Source of the DNA: an uncultured Paracoccus sp.
GTDB taxonomy: Bacteria > Pseudomonadota > Alphaproteobacteria > Rhodobacterales > Rhodobacteraceae
Length of the DNA stretch: 41,689 nt
Direction: 5' to 3'
Assembly: GCF_945915435.1 (NCBI RefSeq)
Contig: NZ_CAMEFG010000034.1
Coordinates: 1-41,689, forward strand
Part shown: one piece after another, positions 10,468 through 19,648 of the stretch
Position numbering within the stretch: position 1 is the stretch's first letter
Layout: every line of letters begins with the position of its first letter
Made by a program: the position numbers and the translations under genes
The notes under the pieces: model-generated
The model's input: only the letters and a program-made list of their open reading frames with translations
Databases searched by the model: none
Told to the model about the DNA's origin: nothing

Positions 10468-11285
10468 GCCTTCCTCGTGCGCATATGGGGGTCCAGCATG
10501 TCGCGCAGCCCGTCGCCCAGCAGGTTGAAGCCAAGCACGGTCGCAAAGATGGCAAGGCCGGGAAAGATCGCGGCCCAGGGGGCGGTGCGGATCAATTCGC
10601 GCGCATCCGACAGCATGTTGCCCCAGCTTGGTTGCGGCGGGCGGATGCCGATGCCAAGGAAGGACAGCGCGGCCTCGGCCAGGATGGCGCTGCCGATGCC
10701 AAGCGTGCCGATCACCAGCACCGGCCCCAGAATGTTGGGCAGGATCTGCGTGCGCATGATGTTCAGATCGCCGAAGCCCGCCGTCCTGGCCGCCTGCACG
10801 AAGCCCTGGTTCTTCAGCGACAGCGTGGACGAGCGCGCGATCCGGCAGGTCCATGACCAGTTGGTCAGGCCAAGCGCGATCAAGAGGCTGGGCAGCCCCG
10901 GCCCAAGCACCGCCATGATCGCCAGCGCAAAGACCAGCGAGGGGATCGCCAGCATCACGTTGGTCAGCCCGTTGACCAGATCGTCCCACCAGCCGCCGAA
11001 ATAGCCCGCCGAGACGCCAAGCGCCGTCCCGATGCAGGAATTGATGACCTGCGAGATCACCCCGACGGCAAGCGAGACCTGCGCGCCGTAAAGCACCCGC
11101 GACCACACGTCCCGGCCCTGCCCGTCGGTGCCCATCAGGTGCCCTCCGCCGGGCGGCAGTTCCGAACTCATCAGGTCGGCGTCCAGGATCGGGTCGAAGG
11201 GCGCCAGCCACGGCGCCCCAAGCGCGCAGACCACCGCCGTCAGGACCAGCACGAGGCCAAGGGTGAAGTTGAAGCGAAGCCGCAT
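10464..11285 (-). CDS. Peptide-type ABC transporter permease (DppC/OppC-like)
   Basis: 273 residues with an N-terminal helix (FTLGLVLVLTAVVCALGAPWLAPFDP), then the periplasmic motif HLMGTDGQGRDVWSRVLYGAQVSL that is diagnostic of the C-type permease, then five further helices. The EAA-loop equivalent is QAARTAGFGDLNIMRTQILPN. It pairs with the B-type permease encoded 3 nt upstream to form the inner-membrane channel. Confidence 0.93.
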
Positions 11286-11288
11286 GGT

Positions 11289-12224
11289 TCAGCCGACCTT
11301 GATGCGCGGGTCGATCACCGCATAGGCGATATCGACCAGCATGTTGATGACAAGGAACCAGACGACGATCACCAGCACCGCGCCCTGAACCACCGGGATG
11401 TCGCGCGTCGCCACGCTGTCGACCAGAAGCGAGCCGATGCCGGGCCATGAGAACAGCTTTTCGATCACGATGGCCTGTCCCATCATCGCGCCGATCTGCA
11501 AGCCCATCGTGGTCAGGATCAGCACCAGCACGTTGCGCGCGACATGGGCCTTGACCAGACGCGGCTCGGACAGGCCCTTGGCGCGGCCGGTGCGCACGAA
11601 ATCGGCGTTCATCACGTCCAGCACCCCGGCCCGCGTCGTCCGCGCCAGCAGCGCCATCGGCGACACGCCAAGCGCGATGGCGGGCAGGATGATGTGCTGC
11701 AAGCTGCCGGGCTGATAGCCGAAGCTGGGCAGCCAGCCCAGTTGCAGGGCAAAGACATACATCAGCAGCAGGCCGAACCAGAATTCGGGCAGCGACAGAC
11801 CGGAAACCGCGACGACCATCGTGGCGCTGTCGAAGATGCTGCCGGGGCGCAGGGCGGCCATGAAGCCCAGCGGAATTCCCACCACCGCCGCCAGCCCCAT
11901 CGCCATCAGCGCCAGCTTGATCGAGGGCCAGAGCCGCGGCTCGATCACGTTCCAGACGGGTTCGCGCGTGCGGTAGGAAATGCCCAGGTCACCTTGCAGC
12001 AGCCCGGTGACATAATTCCACAGCCGCACGGGAACCGGCTGGTCCAGCCCGAATTGCGCGTTCAGGTGCTGCATCGCCTGGATGTTGGTGGCATTGCGCC
12101 CCTCGGACATCAGGCCCGAGATGAAGCTGCCGGGAACCACGCTGAAGATCACGAAGACGATCAGCACGACCGCCAGCATCGTCGGGATCATTTGCAGCAT
12201 CCGGCGCAGGATGAAATGCAGCAT
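11289..12224 (-). CDS. Peptide-type ABC transporter permease (DppB/OppB-like)
   Basis: 311 residues starting MLHFILRRMLQMIPTMLAVV, the standard start of B-type permeases (basic residues, then the first membrane helix). Later motifs: FGLDQPVPVRLWNY, the GDLGISYRTREPV periplasmic segment, the EAA-like loop FVRTGRAKGLSEPRLVKAHVARN and EKLFSWPGIGSLL near the C-terminus. Six helices, full length. First of the two permease genes, separated from the binding-protein gene by a strong hairpin. Confidence 0.93.
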   Translation of the reverse strand: MLHFILRRMLQMIPTMLAVVLIVFVIFSVVPGSFISGLMSEGRNATNIQAMQHLNAQFGLDQPVPVRLWNYVTGLLQGDLGISYRTREPVWNVIEPRLWPSIKLALMAMGLAAVVGIPLGFMAALRPGSIFDSATMVVAVSGLSLPEFWFGLLLMYVFALQLGWLPSFGYQPGSLQHIILPAIALGVSPMALLARTTRAGVLDVMNADFVRTGRAKGLSEPRLVKAHVARNVLVLILTTMGLQIGAMMGQAIVIEKLFSWPGIGSLLVDSVATRDIPVVQGAVLVIVVWFLVINMLVDIAYAVIDPRIKVG

Positions 12225-12253
12225 CGTCAGACCCGCCCTTTCGTTTCAAAGCA

Positions 12254-12285
12254 GGCCGGGCAGGGGTCAGTGGCCCCGCCCGGCC
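12254..12285 (-). terminator. Strong hairpin between the binding-protein and permease genes
   Basis: On the + strand GGCCGGGC, a bulged A (12262) and GGGG at 12254-12266 pair with CCCC and GCCCGGCC at 12274-12285 around a 7-nt loop. There are twelve pairs and no T-run. Such hairpins directly after binding-protein genes usually protect the upstream mRNA 3' end, so that binding protein is made in excess over the membrane subunits. Confidence 0.6.
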
Positions 12286-12290
12286 GGGCG

Positions 12291-13883
12291 TCACTGGCGC
12301 GCGGCGGGCGCGTTTTCGTCGATCCACAGGTCGGCGTAATCCTGGATCGCCAGTTCCATCGCATTGGGCTGGAGGCCGTGGACCCAGGGCTGATAGGCCA
12401 TCACCGCCTTGTTGTAGTTGAAGAACCAGACCGGCGCCTCGTCTTGCAGCAGGTTGTTGGCCTGCCGCAGAAGGTCGTTCTGCGCCTCGGCGTCGGTCTC
12501 GTTCGCGGCCTGGTCCAGCAGCGCGTCGAATTCGGGGTTCGAGAACTTGACGTAGTTGCAGGCGTTCTGCGGTGTGCTGGAATGAAAGCATTTCAGCTCG
12601 TCCAGCGGATCGGGACCCGAGGTGTTCGACCAGATATAGGCCTGGTAATCGTCAGAGATGATCTTGTCCGACAGCACCGGCGAATCGACCGGATCGGTGG
12701 TCACGGTGACGTTCACGCGCGCCAGCATCGGGATGATCGCCTCGATGATCGGCACGCCCCAGCTTTCGTTCGAGGTCGCCGTCACGGCAAAGCTGAACCC
12801 GTCCTCATAGCCTGCCTCGGCCAGCAGTTCGGCGGCGCGCTCGGGGTCGTAGGCGTAAGGCTCGGCCCCCTCGTCGAAGGCGGGCGAGGACACGGGCAGC
12901 CAGGACACGGCGCGATACGCCTTGTCCTTCAGCAGCCGGTCGATGATGATTTCCGAGTTGATCGCGTGGTTGATCGCCTGCCGGACGCGCTTGTCCTGGA
13001 AAGGCTCGAAATTCGGGTTCAGGCCCATGTTGCGGGTGTAGACCTCGGCCACCTCAAGGATGTTGTCCTGCAAGGCGGGGTCCTGGCCGTAAGCTTCGTA
13101 TTGCACCGGACCCAGCACGTTCACGTCGATCTCGCCGTTGCGGAATGCCACGTCGCGGGCGGCGGCCTCGCCCATCATCATGATCTCCAGCCGGTCCAGA
13201 TAGGGCTTGCCGTCTTCGTAATAATCGTCAAACCGCTCGTATTCCGCTTTGGATCCGGGGGTGTAGCGCACCAGCTTGAAAGGTCCCAGCCCGTTGGGGC
13301 GCGAGGCAAGCTGATCCTCGGGATAGTCCTTGCTGTAGATCGGCGCGAAGTTCGACATCAGCGCCCAGCCGGGATCGGCAAGGTCGGTCATCGTGATCTC
13401 GACCGTCATGTCGTCGATCTTCTTCAGGCCGGAAATCTCGTCGGCCTCGCCCGCCTGCACGGCGGCCACGCCTTCGATGCCAAGGATCTTCTCGACCCCG
13501 GTCAGGCCCTTGGCGGGGTCGGCAAGGCGGCTATAGCTCCAGATCACGTCGTCGGCGTCCAGCGTGTCGCCGTTGTGGAATGTCGCCTCGCGCAGCTTGT
13601 AGGTATAGGTCCGGCCATCGTCGGACACCTCGACCGATTCCGCCAGCGCAAGCTCGGGCTGGCCGGTTTCCGGGTTCCAGGAATAAAGCGAGCGGTTGAC
13701 CGCGCGCGAGAAGATTTCATCCTGCGTGTGCGGCGTCGCGGTAATGTCCAGCGATCCGACCGACGACCCGTAGGGCGCGGTGAATACCAATGTGCCGCCC
13801 GCGCGCGGGGTCGCGTCCTGCGCCAGCGCGGCAGTCGCCGCCCCCATCGCAAGCGCCGCCGTCAGGCCAAGTCTGGTCAGCAT
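12291..13883 (-). CDS. Periplasmic peptide-type substrate-binding protein (SBP family 5)
   Basis: 530 residues, normal size. The N-terminus MLTRLGLTAALAMGAATAALAQD is a signal peptide with an ALA-Q type cleavage site at about residue 22. Family-5 features include GGTLVFTAPYG at the start of the mature protein, the TYTYKLREATFHNGDTLDADDVIWSY segment that identifies DppA/OppA-like proteins, and RQAINHAINSEIIIDRLL. GGGAGAG about 9 nt upstream supports the start. It captures the ligand in the periplasm for the four ABC subunits downstream. Given the two hydrolases in the operon, the ligand may be a modified peptide, amide or ureido compound rather than a plain dipeptide. Confidence 0.93.
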   Translation of the reverse strand: MLTRLGLTAALAMGAATAALAQDATPRAGGTLVFTAPYGSSVGSLDITATPHTQDEIFSRAVNRSLYSWNPETGQPELALAESVEVSDDGRTYTYKLREATFHNGDTLDADDVIWSYSRLADPAKGLTGVEKILGIEGVAAVQAGEADEISGLKKIDDMTVEITMTDLADPGWALMSNFAPIYSKDYPEDQLASRPNGLGPFKLVRYTPGSKAEYERFDDYYEDGKPYLDRLEIMMMGEAAARDVAFRNGEIDVNVLGPVQYEAYGQDPALQDNILEVAEVYTRNMGLNPNFEPFQDKRVRQAINHAINSEIIIDRLLKDKAYRAVSWLPVSSPAFDEGAEPYAYDPERAAELLAEAGYEDGFSFAVTATSNESWGVPIIEAIIPMLARVNVTVTTDPVDSPVLSDKIISDDYQAYIWSNTSGPDPLDELKCFHSSTPQNACNYVKFSNPEFDALLDQAANETDAEAQNDLLRQANNLLQDEAPVWFFNYNKAVMAYQPWVHGLQPNAMELAIQDYADLWIDENAPAARQ

Positions 13884-13951
13884 GCTTCGTCTCTCCCTGC
13901 TGTCTGCGCAAGCCCTTGCCCGCGCCTTCTTGTTCGTGGCCGCGTGGACGT

Positions 13952-15589
13952 TCAGGCCCCGGCGCCGATCCTGTCGTGGACGATGCGCCCGTCCAGGACC
14001 GTCATCTCGCAGCGCGTGTCGTGCAGGATGACCGACGGGTCCGCCGTAAGCAAGTCGTTTGAAAAGACCGCGACATCCGCCAGCATCCCCGGTTCCAGCC
14101 GTCCCTTGATATGCTCGGCCCCCTGCGAATATGCGCCGTGTTCGGTATAGGCGCGCAGGGCGGCCTCGGGCGACAGGATCTCGCTCGCGTCCATGACCGT
14201 GCCCTTGTGCGTCTGCCGCGTCAGCATCGCGTGCAGGTCGGGGAAGGGGTTGGGCGAGCAGACCGGGGAATCGCTGCCGGTCGAGGGCTTCATCCCCAGC
14301 CGGTCCCATGTCCCGATGGGGTAGGACCGCAAGCCGCGCGCCTCGCCCAGCACCGCGATATAGGCATCGCCGAAGTCGTGAATGAAGGCCTGTTGCGGCG
14401 CGGGCAGAATCCCCGCTTTCAGCATCCGCTGGTTCACGCTGTCATCGACATAGCCGCAATGTTCGATCCGGTGGCGGCGGGTGTCGCCGGGATTGGCCGC
14501 GCGCACCCGTTCATAGGCGCGCACCAACTGGTCGATGGCGGCATCGCCGATCCCGTGGCAGACCATCGTGTAGCCCATGCCGGCATAGCGGTCGACCAGT
14601 TCGAACAGCCGCTCGTCCGACAGCATCTGCACGCCGGTATTGCCGGGCTGGCCCGCGTAAGGCTGCTTCATCCACGCCGTCCGCCCGCCGGCCGAGCCGT
14701 CGGTGAAGATCTTGACGCCGCCGATGCGGAACATGTCGTTGCCCACCCCGGTGACAAGGCCGGCCTCATGGCAAGGCTCGACGATGGAGGAACCCGGATC
14801 GCCCAGCAGCGTCGCCCAGACCCGCACCGGCAGGCGTCCGTCGCGAAGGGCGAGGTGGTAGGCCCGGATCTCGGCCATGCCGTCGATCTGCCCGGTCGCC
14901 GCATCCATGCAAGAGGTGATGCCGAACTGCGCCAGGTGCTGCCCGCCCGCCTCGATCGCGTCGATGAGTTCGTCAAGCGAGGGCGTTGGCTGGACGTCAT
15001 AGACCAGGTTCTGCGCATTCTCGGCCAGCATGCCGGTCAGCCGTCCACCCTCTCGCCCGATCACGCCGCCGTCGGGGTCGGGCGTGTCGGGACCGATCCC
15101 CGCCAGCTTCAGCGCGGCCGAGTTCGCGACGGTCACATGCCCGCAGGCCCGCGTGACGGAAACCGGATGGTCGGGCAGGGCGGCGTCCAGTTCGTCGGCG
15201 GTCGGCATCAACCCGTCGGGATAGCGCGTCTGGTCAAAGCCCCGCGCGCGCACCCATTCGCCCCTGGGCGTCTGTTCGGCGCGGGTCCGCAGCGCGCGGA
15301 TCAGCGCGTCGCGGGTGGGCGCGGCTTCGACCGTGGCATCGACCTGCCCGCGCAGAAGCCCGGTCGAGACCAGATGCAGATGCGCGTCGTTCAGCCCCGC
15401 ACAGGCGAAGCGCCCGCCCAGATCGACCACCTTCGTCTGCGGCCCGATCAGCGCCGCGATGTGGTCGTCATCGCCAAGCGCCAGCACGCGATTGCCGCTG
15501 ATCGCCAGCGATTCCACGACCGGCGCCCCGAAACCGGGCCAGATCTTGCCCCGCCGCAGCACGAGACTGGCAGTAATCCTGACTGTCAT
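13952..15589 (-). CDS. Amidohydrolase of the YtcJ-like (Amidohydro_3) family
   Basis: 545 residues from ATG 15589, preceded by GGGGGAAGAA. Motifs: FACAGLNDAHLHLVSTG (metal-binding HLH), KIFTDGSAGGRTAWMKQPY (catalytic lysine and family signature), VCHGIGDAAI, HRIEHCGYVD and STGSDSPV (final metal ligand Asp). The C-terminus returns to the small beta domain (GMLADVAVFSNDLLT). Family members hydrolyse C-N bonds of amides, carbamates and cyclic ureas, and are cytoplasmic. It is the first gene of the operon that continues with a peptide-type importer and an M81 peptidase, so it probably processes the imported compound. The true substrate is not deducible. Confidence 0.9.
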   Translation of the reverse strand: MTVRITASLVLRRGKIWPGFGAPVVESLAISGNRVLALGDDDHIAALIGPQTKVVDLGGRFACAGLNDAHLHLVSTGLLRGQVDATVEAAPTRDALIRALRTRAEQTPRGEWVRARGFDQTRYPDGLMPTADELDAALPDHPVSVTRACGHVTVANSAALKLAGIGPDTPDPDGGVIGREGGRLTGMLAENAQNLVYDVQPTPSLDELIDAIEAGGQHLAQFGITSCMDAATGQIDGMAEIRAYHLALRDGRLPVRVWATLLGDPGSSIVEPCHEAGLVTGVGNDMFRIGGVKIFTDGSAGGRTAWMKQPYAGQPGNTGVQMLSDERLFELVDRYAGMGYTMVCHGIGDAAIDQLVRAYERVRAANPGDTRRHRIEHCGYVDDSVNQRMLKAGILPAPQQAFIHDFGDAYIAVLGEARGLRSYPIGTWDRLGMKPSTGSDSPVCSPNPFPDLHAMLTRQTHKGTVMDASEILSPEAALRAYTEHGAYSQGAEHIKGRLEPGMLADVAVFSNDLLTADPSVILHDTRCEMTVLDGRIVHDRIGAGA

Positions 15590-15637
15590 GATGGTGGTGT
15601 TCTTCCCCCGGCGGTGCCGATGTCTTCGGTTGATTGT

Positions 15638-15675
15638 CTGGACATAATCGTCCAGCTTCCGCCCGCCGGAGTCAA
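15638..15675 (-). promoter_or_regulatory. Putative promoter with overlapping palindromic operator for the amidohydrolase-ABC operon
   Basis: A perfect inverted repeat CTGGAC-N6-GTCCAG spans 15638-15655. On the minus strand TTGACT (15675-15670) is followed 17-20 nt later by GACGAT/GATTAT, placing a -10 element inside the palindrome. The operon start codon is 49 nt downstream. This is what a repressor site would look like. No regulator gene is adjacent in the window, so the protein that binds is unknown. Confidence 0.5.
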
Positions 15676-15711
15676 GAGAGGCCGGACCACCCCATGCGTC
15701 CGGCCAGGTCA

Positions 15712-15738
15712 GGATGCCGCCTGCAAAAGGCGGCATCC
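15712..15738 (-). terminator. Terminator-like hairpin after the TonB receptor gene
   Basis: GGATGCCGCC (15712-15721) and GGCGGCATCC (15729-15738) form a perfect 10-bp stem with a 7-nt loop, 10 nt past the receptor stop on the minus strand. No T-run follows. A second stem (GGCCGGA and TCCGGCC, about 15680-15706) lies just beyond. Confidence 0.6.
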
Positions 15739-15747
15739 CCTGATTCG

Positions 15748-18060
15748 TCAGAAGCTTTGTTGCAGCGACAGGTAGAACGCGCGCCCCGGCTCGTTGAAGG
15801 TATTGGCGTCGCTGATGCTTGCGCCCGTGTCCGGGTCCCAACTGGTTTGCGTGCGGTAGATTTCCTTGTCGAACAGGTTGCTCACGCCCGCCGACAGCAC
15901 GGCGTTGTCGTTGATCTGCCAGCGGCTGCTGAGGTTGAACAGCGTATAGCCGGGCCGCTCGACGATGCGGTCGTAAGGCTCGCCGGTCGAGGTGTTGACC
16001 GTGCGCGGCTTGATCCGCCCGTAGTTGGTCGCGGCCAGCGTGAAGGTCAGGTCGGGCGTCGCGAACCAGTCGACCGAGGCGTTGATCGTGTGCTTCGGCA
16101 CCAGGCTGAGGGGCTGGCCGGTTTCCTTGTTTTCGGATTTCAGCATATAGGTCGCATTGACGTTCAGCGCGAAATTCTCGCCCAGGGGGGTCGAGAAGTT
16201 GCCCTCCAGCCCTTGCACGACGGCCTTGGGCGTATTGTCCCAGATGAAGATGCGCCGCCCGTCGATGGGATCGTAGCCGATCAGCGTGTCGCCCGCCGCG
16301 ATGCGGTTCTTGTAGTCGTTGTGGAAGAAGGTGAAGGACCCCGCGATGCCGTTCAGCCCGTCATAGGCCAGGCCGATTTCGGCATTGATGCTGGTTTCGG
16401 GCTTCAGGTCCGGGTTGCCGTAGATATAGCAGGTGTTTTCGCCCGCGCTGCCGCCATAGGGCGGGCGGGTGTCTTCGTCGTCCACACGCATGCAGCCGTT
16501 CCCGCGCGAGGTATAGCGGTAATTCGGGTTCAACTGGAACAGGTTGGGCGATTTGAAGGCCCGTGCGACGCCCATCTTCATCTGCCATTCGTCGTTGAAG
16601 GCATAGGTCGCGTTCAGGCTGGGACTGGCGTTGAAGCCATAGGTGTCGGCCCAGTCCAGGCGCAGGGCGGGGGTCAGGGTAAGCTGCTCGCTCCACTCGA
16701 TATTGCTTTCGGCATAAAGGCCCAGGTTGGTCTGGTCCGTCTTGCTGGGCGCATCGGTCGGATCGCCCTCGGGCGAGGGAAGCAGGTTGGTTGTCGGATC
16801 GCTCATCCGTTCGTGGCGGATTTCGGCGCCAAGCGTCATGGTCTGGTTGCGCCCGGCAATGGCCATCGGCAGGATCCACTCGCTTTTGCCGATGATGTTG
16901 TCCAGCGTCACCGTGTCGAAGCGATAGCTGTCGTTGGTGCCGTCGCCGTCGCTGTCCTCGCAGAAGGTGGGCGATCCTTCGCCCGCCCCGGCGGTGCCGC
17001 GGCAGATCGAGGCGTTGCGGGTGTTTTCCCATTGCAGATAGGAAACCGATTCCCCGAAATCATATTCGCCCCGATGCGTCAGCCCCAGCGTGCGGCGGTA
17101 GATGCGGCTGGTCGTGGCACGTTCCTGCGCCAGATCGTCGGTCACGCTGCCCGGCTCGCCCGAGCCGCCGGTGCCGCGTTCGCCGGTATAGACGTTTGCC
17201 TGACGCGAGAAGTTCAGTTCGAAATCGACCTCATGCCCCTCGGCGAGGTTCCACGTCAGAAGCGAGCCGATGTCCTTGTTGGTCACGCCCTCGCGCCCGG
17301 CGGGGGCGGTTTCGCTGTCGGTGGCGTCGTCGTTCAGTTCAGGTGAATCACCGTTCTGCTTGTTGAAGTTGCCGGTCAGGCGGAAGGTCAGGTGTTCGCC
17401 CGCCGGACCTGCCAGCAGGAAGTTGCTGCGGATATTGTCGCCCTCCAGCGAGCTTTCGGGCTTGTGATAGGACAATCCGACCGAGCCGGTGAAGGTATCG
17501 GGCCGCTTGGTGATGATATTGACCACCCCGCCCGATGCGCCCGAACCGTAACGCGCGGCAGCGGGCCCGCGCAGCACGTCGATGCGTTCGATCAATTCAG
17601 GGGCGACCCAGTTCGAATCGCCGCGCGTGTCGCGTTCGCCCGCGCGCCCCATCTTGGCCGAGTTGCGCGACAGCACCGGCTTGCCGTCGATCAGGATCAG
17701 CGTGTTTTCCGGCCCCATGCCGCGAATGTCGATCTGGCGGTTGTTGCCATATTGCCCCGACGCGGCATTGCCCGTCAGGTTCACCCCCGGCATCCGGCGG
17801 ACGACTTCGGAAATGTCGTTGACGACAGGTTGTTTCTCGAGATCCTCGGCCGAGATCGACGAGGTGCCAAGCGCCTGCTTGGCCTGCTCCTCGGCGGTGA
17901 TGACGACGGTGTCCAGGACGATCACGTCGCTGGCTTCGGTTGCGATGGGTTGGTCGTCCTCGGTGACGGCTTGCGACCAGCCGGGACCGGCCAAGAGCGC
18001 ACATGACATGACGAGAGACAGCGCCGTTCCCGACGCCAGGCGCGAATGCGAGATCGCCAT
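15748..18060 (-). CDS. fepA: TonB-dependent catecholate siderophore receptor (FepA-like)
   Basis: 770 residues. A signal peptide covers about 1-30 (LVMSCALLAGPGWSQA) and the TonB box is LDTVVITA near residue 50. The plug domain (about 70-190) contains RQIDIRGMGPENTLILIDGKP, and RNSAKMGRAGERDTRGDSNWV with IERIDVLRGPAAARYGSGAS is nearly the FepA signature. The remainder is a 22-strand barrel ending in the aromatic outer-membrane terminus FYLSLQQSF. FepA-type receptors import ferric enterobactin and related catecholates. No siderophore synthesis or ABC genes adjoin, so it is probably a xenosiderophore receptor. Regulation by iron is expected for the family, but I could not identify a clear Fur, RirA or Irr site. 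Confidence 0.9.
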   Translation of the reverse strand: MAISHSRLASGTALSLVMSCALLAGPGWSQAVTEDDQPIATEASDVIVLDTVVITAEEQAKQALGTSSISAEDLEKQPVVNDISEVVRRMPGVNLTGNAASGQYGNNRQIDIRGMGPENTLILIDGKPVLSRNSAKMGRAGERDTRGDSNWVAPELIERIDVLRGPAAARYGSGASGGVVNIITKRPDTFTGSVGLSYHKPESSLEGDNIRSNFLLAGPAGEHLTFRLTGNFNKQNGDSPELNDDATDSETAPAGREGVTNKDIGSLLTWNLAEGHEVDFELNFSRQANVYTGERGTGGSGEPGSVTDDLAQERATTSRIYRRTLGLTHRGEYDFGESVSYLQWENTRNASICRGTAGAGEGSPTFCEDSDGDGTNDSYRFDTVTLDNIIGKSEWILPMAIAGRNQTMTLGAEIRHERMSDPTTNLLPSPEGDPTDAPSKTDQTNLGLYAESNIEWSEQLTLTPALRLDWADTYGFNASPSLNATYAFNDEWQMKMGVARAFKSPNLFQLNPNYRYTSRGNGCMRVDDEDTRPPYGGSAGENTCYIYGNPDLKPETSINAEIGLAYDGLNGIAGSFTFFHNDYKNRIAAGDTLIGYDPIDGRRIFIWDNTPKAVVQGLEGNFSTPLGENFALNVNATYMLKSENKETGQPLSLVPKHTINASVDWFATPDLTFTLAATNYGRIKPRTVNTSTGEPYDRIVERPGYTLFNLSSRWQINDNAVLSAGVSNLFDKEIYRTQTSWDPDTGASISDANTFNEPGRAFYLSLQQSF

Positions 18061-18157
18061 CCTGATTCTCCTGCTGAAAGATGAAGTCGGATGGCTGGCG
18101 TGAGTGGCGAGCTGTTGGCGCCTTCAAGCACCCGGACGGGCGGCGCGCACGGTTGTT

Positions 18158-18170
18158 GAGTAAAAAACTC
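18158..18170. promoter_or_regulatory. Short palindrome upstream of the TonB receptor gene
   Basis: GAGT-AAAAA-ACTC, a perfect short inverted repeat in the 126-bp AT-richer gap between the MYG1 stop and the receptor start, roughly 100 nt before the receptor ATG. It could be an operator. The half-sites are only 4 bp, so chance occurrence is possible, and it does not match a known iron-regulator consensus. Confidence 0.2.
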
Positions 18171-18186
18171 GTCTATTGTGGCAAAA

Positions 18187-19119
18187 TTAACGCGCGCCTT
18201 GCGCCGCCGCTTCCTGCACGGCGATGGCGGCCATTTCCAGCGCGGCGTCCCGGCTGGCGGCGGCGGCGATGAAGCGGCCATTGTGGCAGAAAAGCGCGCC
18301 CTTGACGCCGGATGCGTCCTCCAGCGCCGCGCCGCTTAGCCCGGCCCACGGGGCGGGCAGGTCGGCGCGCTGTTCAAAACCATCCGCGGATTTGCGGATG
18401 CCCCCGATCACCCAGTCGCTGCCGCGCGGGTTGACGACGAACCACAGGTGATCCGCCCCCGCCTTTTCGACGGCGGGGCGGAAGGGCATGCCCATCGGCA
18501 GCTCCAGTATGCGGCTGTCGCCCGCCCTTGCGATGGCCTCGAGGACGATGGTTTCGGCGCGCAGCCTTGCGGCGGCGCGGCTGATGCGCGCTTCAAGGAC
18601 GGTTCGGGCGACGGCCAGGGCGGTCTGGAAGGATCGCGCCTCGGATTCCGGGTCGAGGTCGTCGAAAACCGGCTTCAGGCTCTCGATCAGTTCGGGCAGC
18701 AGCAGCGACGACAGCGGGCCGGCGCTGCCCGGATCGACCGCGCCATTGTCCAGCAGGTCGATCGGCAGCACGAATTTGGCGTCAAGTGCGGCGTGAATTT
18801 CGGCGATCCGATCGGCGGGAACGCCGGACAACGCCAGGTAGTCCCGCCCGAAATGCCGCCAGACCAGCCCGAAGGAACTGAAGGGCTGCCCATCGTCGCG
18901 CAAGGGCGCGCCGCGTTGGTGGTGATCGAAGATCCTCGCCTCGGCGTCGTAACCGCCGCCCACGTCGTAGACGATGCGGTCGGGACCAGGCGTGATCCAC
19001 GCGGCGGCCCGGCTGCGGATCACCTGCGCCTGCGGGAAAAGCCGCGTCAGGATCACGGTCGAAAAGACCTCATCCGCATGAAAACCGCCGGAATGGGTGA
19101 CAAGATAGGCGGGGGTCAT
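18187..19119 (-). CDS. MYG1-family (UPF0160) metal-dependent hydrolase/exonuclease-like protein
   Basis: 310 residues from ATG 19119; an upstream in-frame extension lacks family similarity. The N-terminus VTHSGGFHADEVFSTVIL and the following YDVGGGYDAEARIFDHHQRG carry the HxGxFHxDD-like and DHH motifs of this DHH-superfamily branch. LPMGMPFRPAVEK and GALFCHNGRFIAAAAS are C-terminal family motifs. The eukaryotic homologue MYG1 is a 3'-5' RNA exonuclease; bacterial roles are uncharacterised. It stands alone between the TonB receptor and the NDUFS4-like gene. Confidence 0.88.
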   Translation of the reverse strand: MTPAYLVTHSGGFHADEVFSTVILTRLFPQAQVIRSRAAAWITPGPDRIVYDVGGGYDAEARIFDHHQRGAPLRDDGQPFSSFGLVWRHFGRDYLALSGVPADRIAEIHAALDAKFVLPIDLLDNGAVDPGSAGPLSSLLLPELIESLKPVFDDLDPESEARSFQTALAVARTVLEARISRAAARLRAETIVLEAIARAGDSRILELPMGMPFRPAVEKAGADHLWFVVNPRGSDWVIGGIRKSADGFEQRADLPAPWAGLSGAALEDASGVKGALFCHNGRFIAAAASRDAALEMAAIAVQEAAAQGAR

Positions 19120-19254
19120 GGCAGATATTCCTTGGTGATGCCGGATTGCGCCATCAGGCCGCAAACCGAGCGCGGGGGCCGCGAGACCAAGGGGCCGTCA
19201 CAGCTTGCCCCCATCCGGGCGTGGTTGCAGGCGTTTTCCTTGCCCGATGTGCGG

Positions 19255-19566
19255 TCAATGCGTCCAGGGTGCACGCCGGTCGGTGGCGAAATTCTCGCCA
19301 TATCCGCGGGGGCGGATATTGGGCTGGCGCTTGTGAGAGGCGATCACCTCATAGTCGAGACCGTGTTCCCTGGCGTAATCCTCGGCCTCTTCGCGGGTCG
19401 CGAAGCGCAGGCGGACCTGGCTTTGCGTATCGTCGCTGCTGGTCCAGCCCATCAGCGGGTCGATTTCGCGCGCATCCGCCTGCGGAAAGACCAGCACCCA
19501 TTCGCGCGTCCGCGCGGTTCCCGACTGCATCGCGTTTCGTGAAGGCTGATAAATGCGCACTCGCAT
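19255..19566 (-). CDS. Complex I accessory subunit, NDUFS4-like (ETC complex I subunit family)
   Basis: 103 residues from ATG 19566: [18 protein letters not shown], then [26 protein letters not shown] and [15 protein letters not shown]. This matches the compact alphaproteobacterial homologue of the mitochondrial 18-kDa subunit, which stabilises the NADH-oxidising arm of respiratory complex I. The ATG was chosen because the conserved domain starts there. As usual in these bacteria it is encoded apart from the nuo operon. Confidence 0.9.
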   Translation of the reverse strand: MRVRIYQPSRNAMQSGTARTREWVLVFPQADAREIDPLMGWTSSDDTQSQVRLRFATREEAEDYAREHGLDYEVIASHKRQPNIRPRGYGENFATDRRAPWTH

Positions 19567-19648
19567 GGCTCGACTCACCTGATCTTGCTGCTTCCTTATT
19601 CCCGAAGCGGACCGGGCTTGCAAGCCGGAACGGCCCGCCCGGCGGGGG

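Noticed and set aside
11544..14150. 868-codon plus-strand open frame across permease, binding protein and amidohydrolase
   Set aside because: Spans several real genes on the other strand, with low-complexity His/Gln/Arg composition.
19116..19301. 61-codon minus-strand ORF between the MYG1 and NDUFS4-like genes
   Set aside because: It overlaps both genes, has no ribosome site and shows no recognisable pattern.
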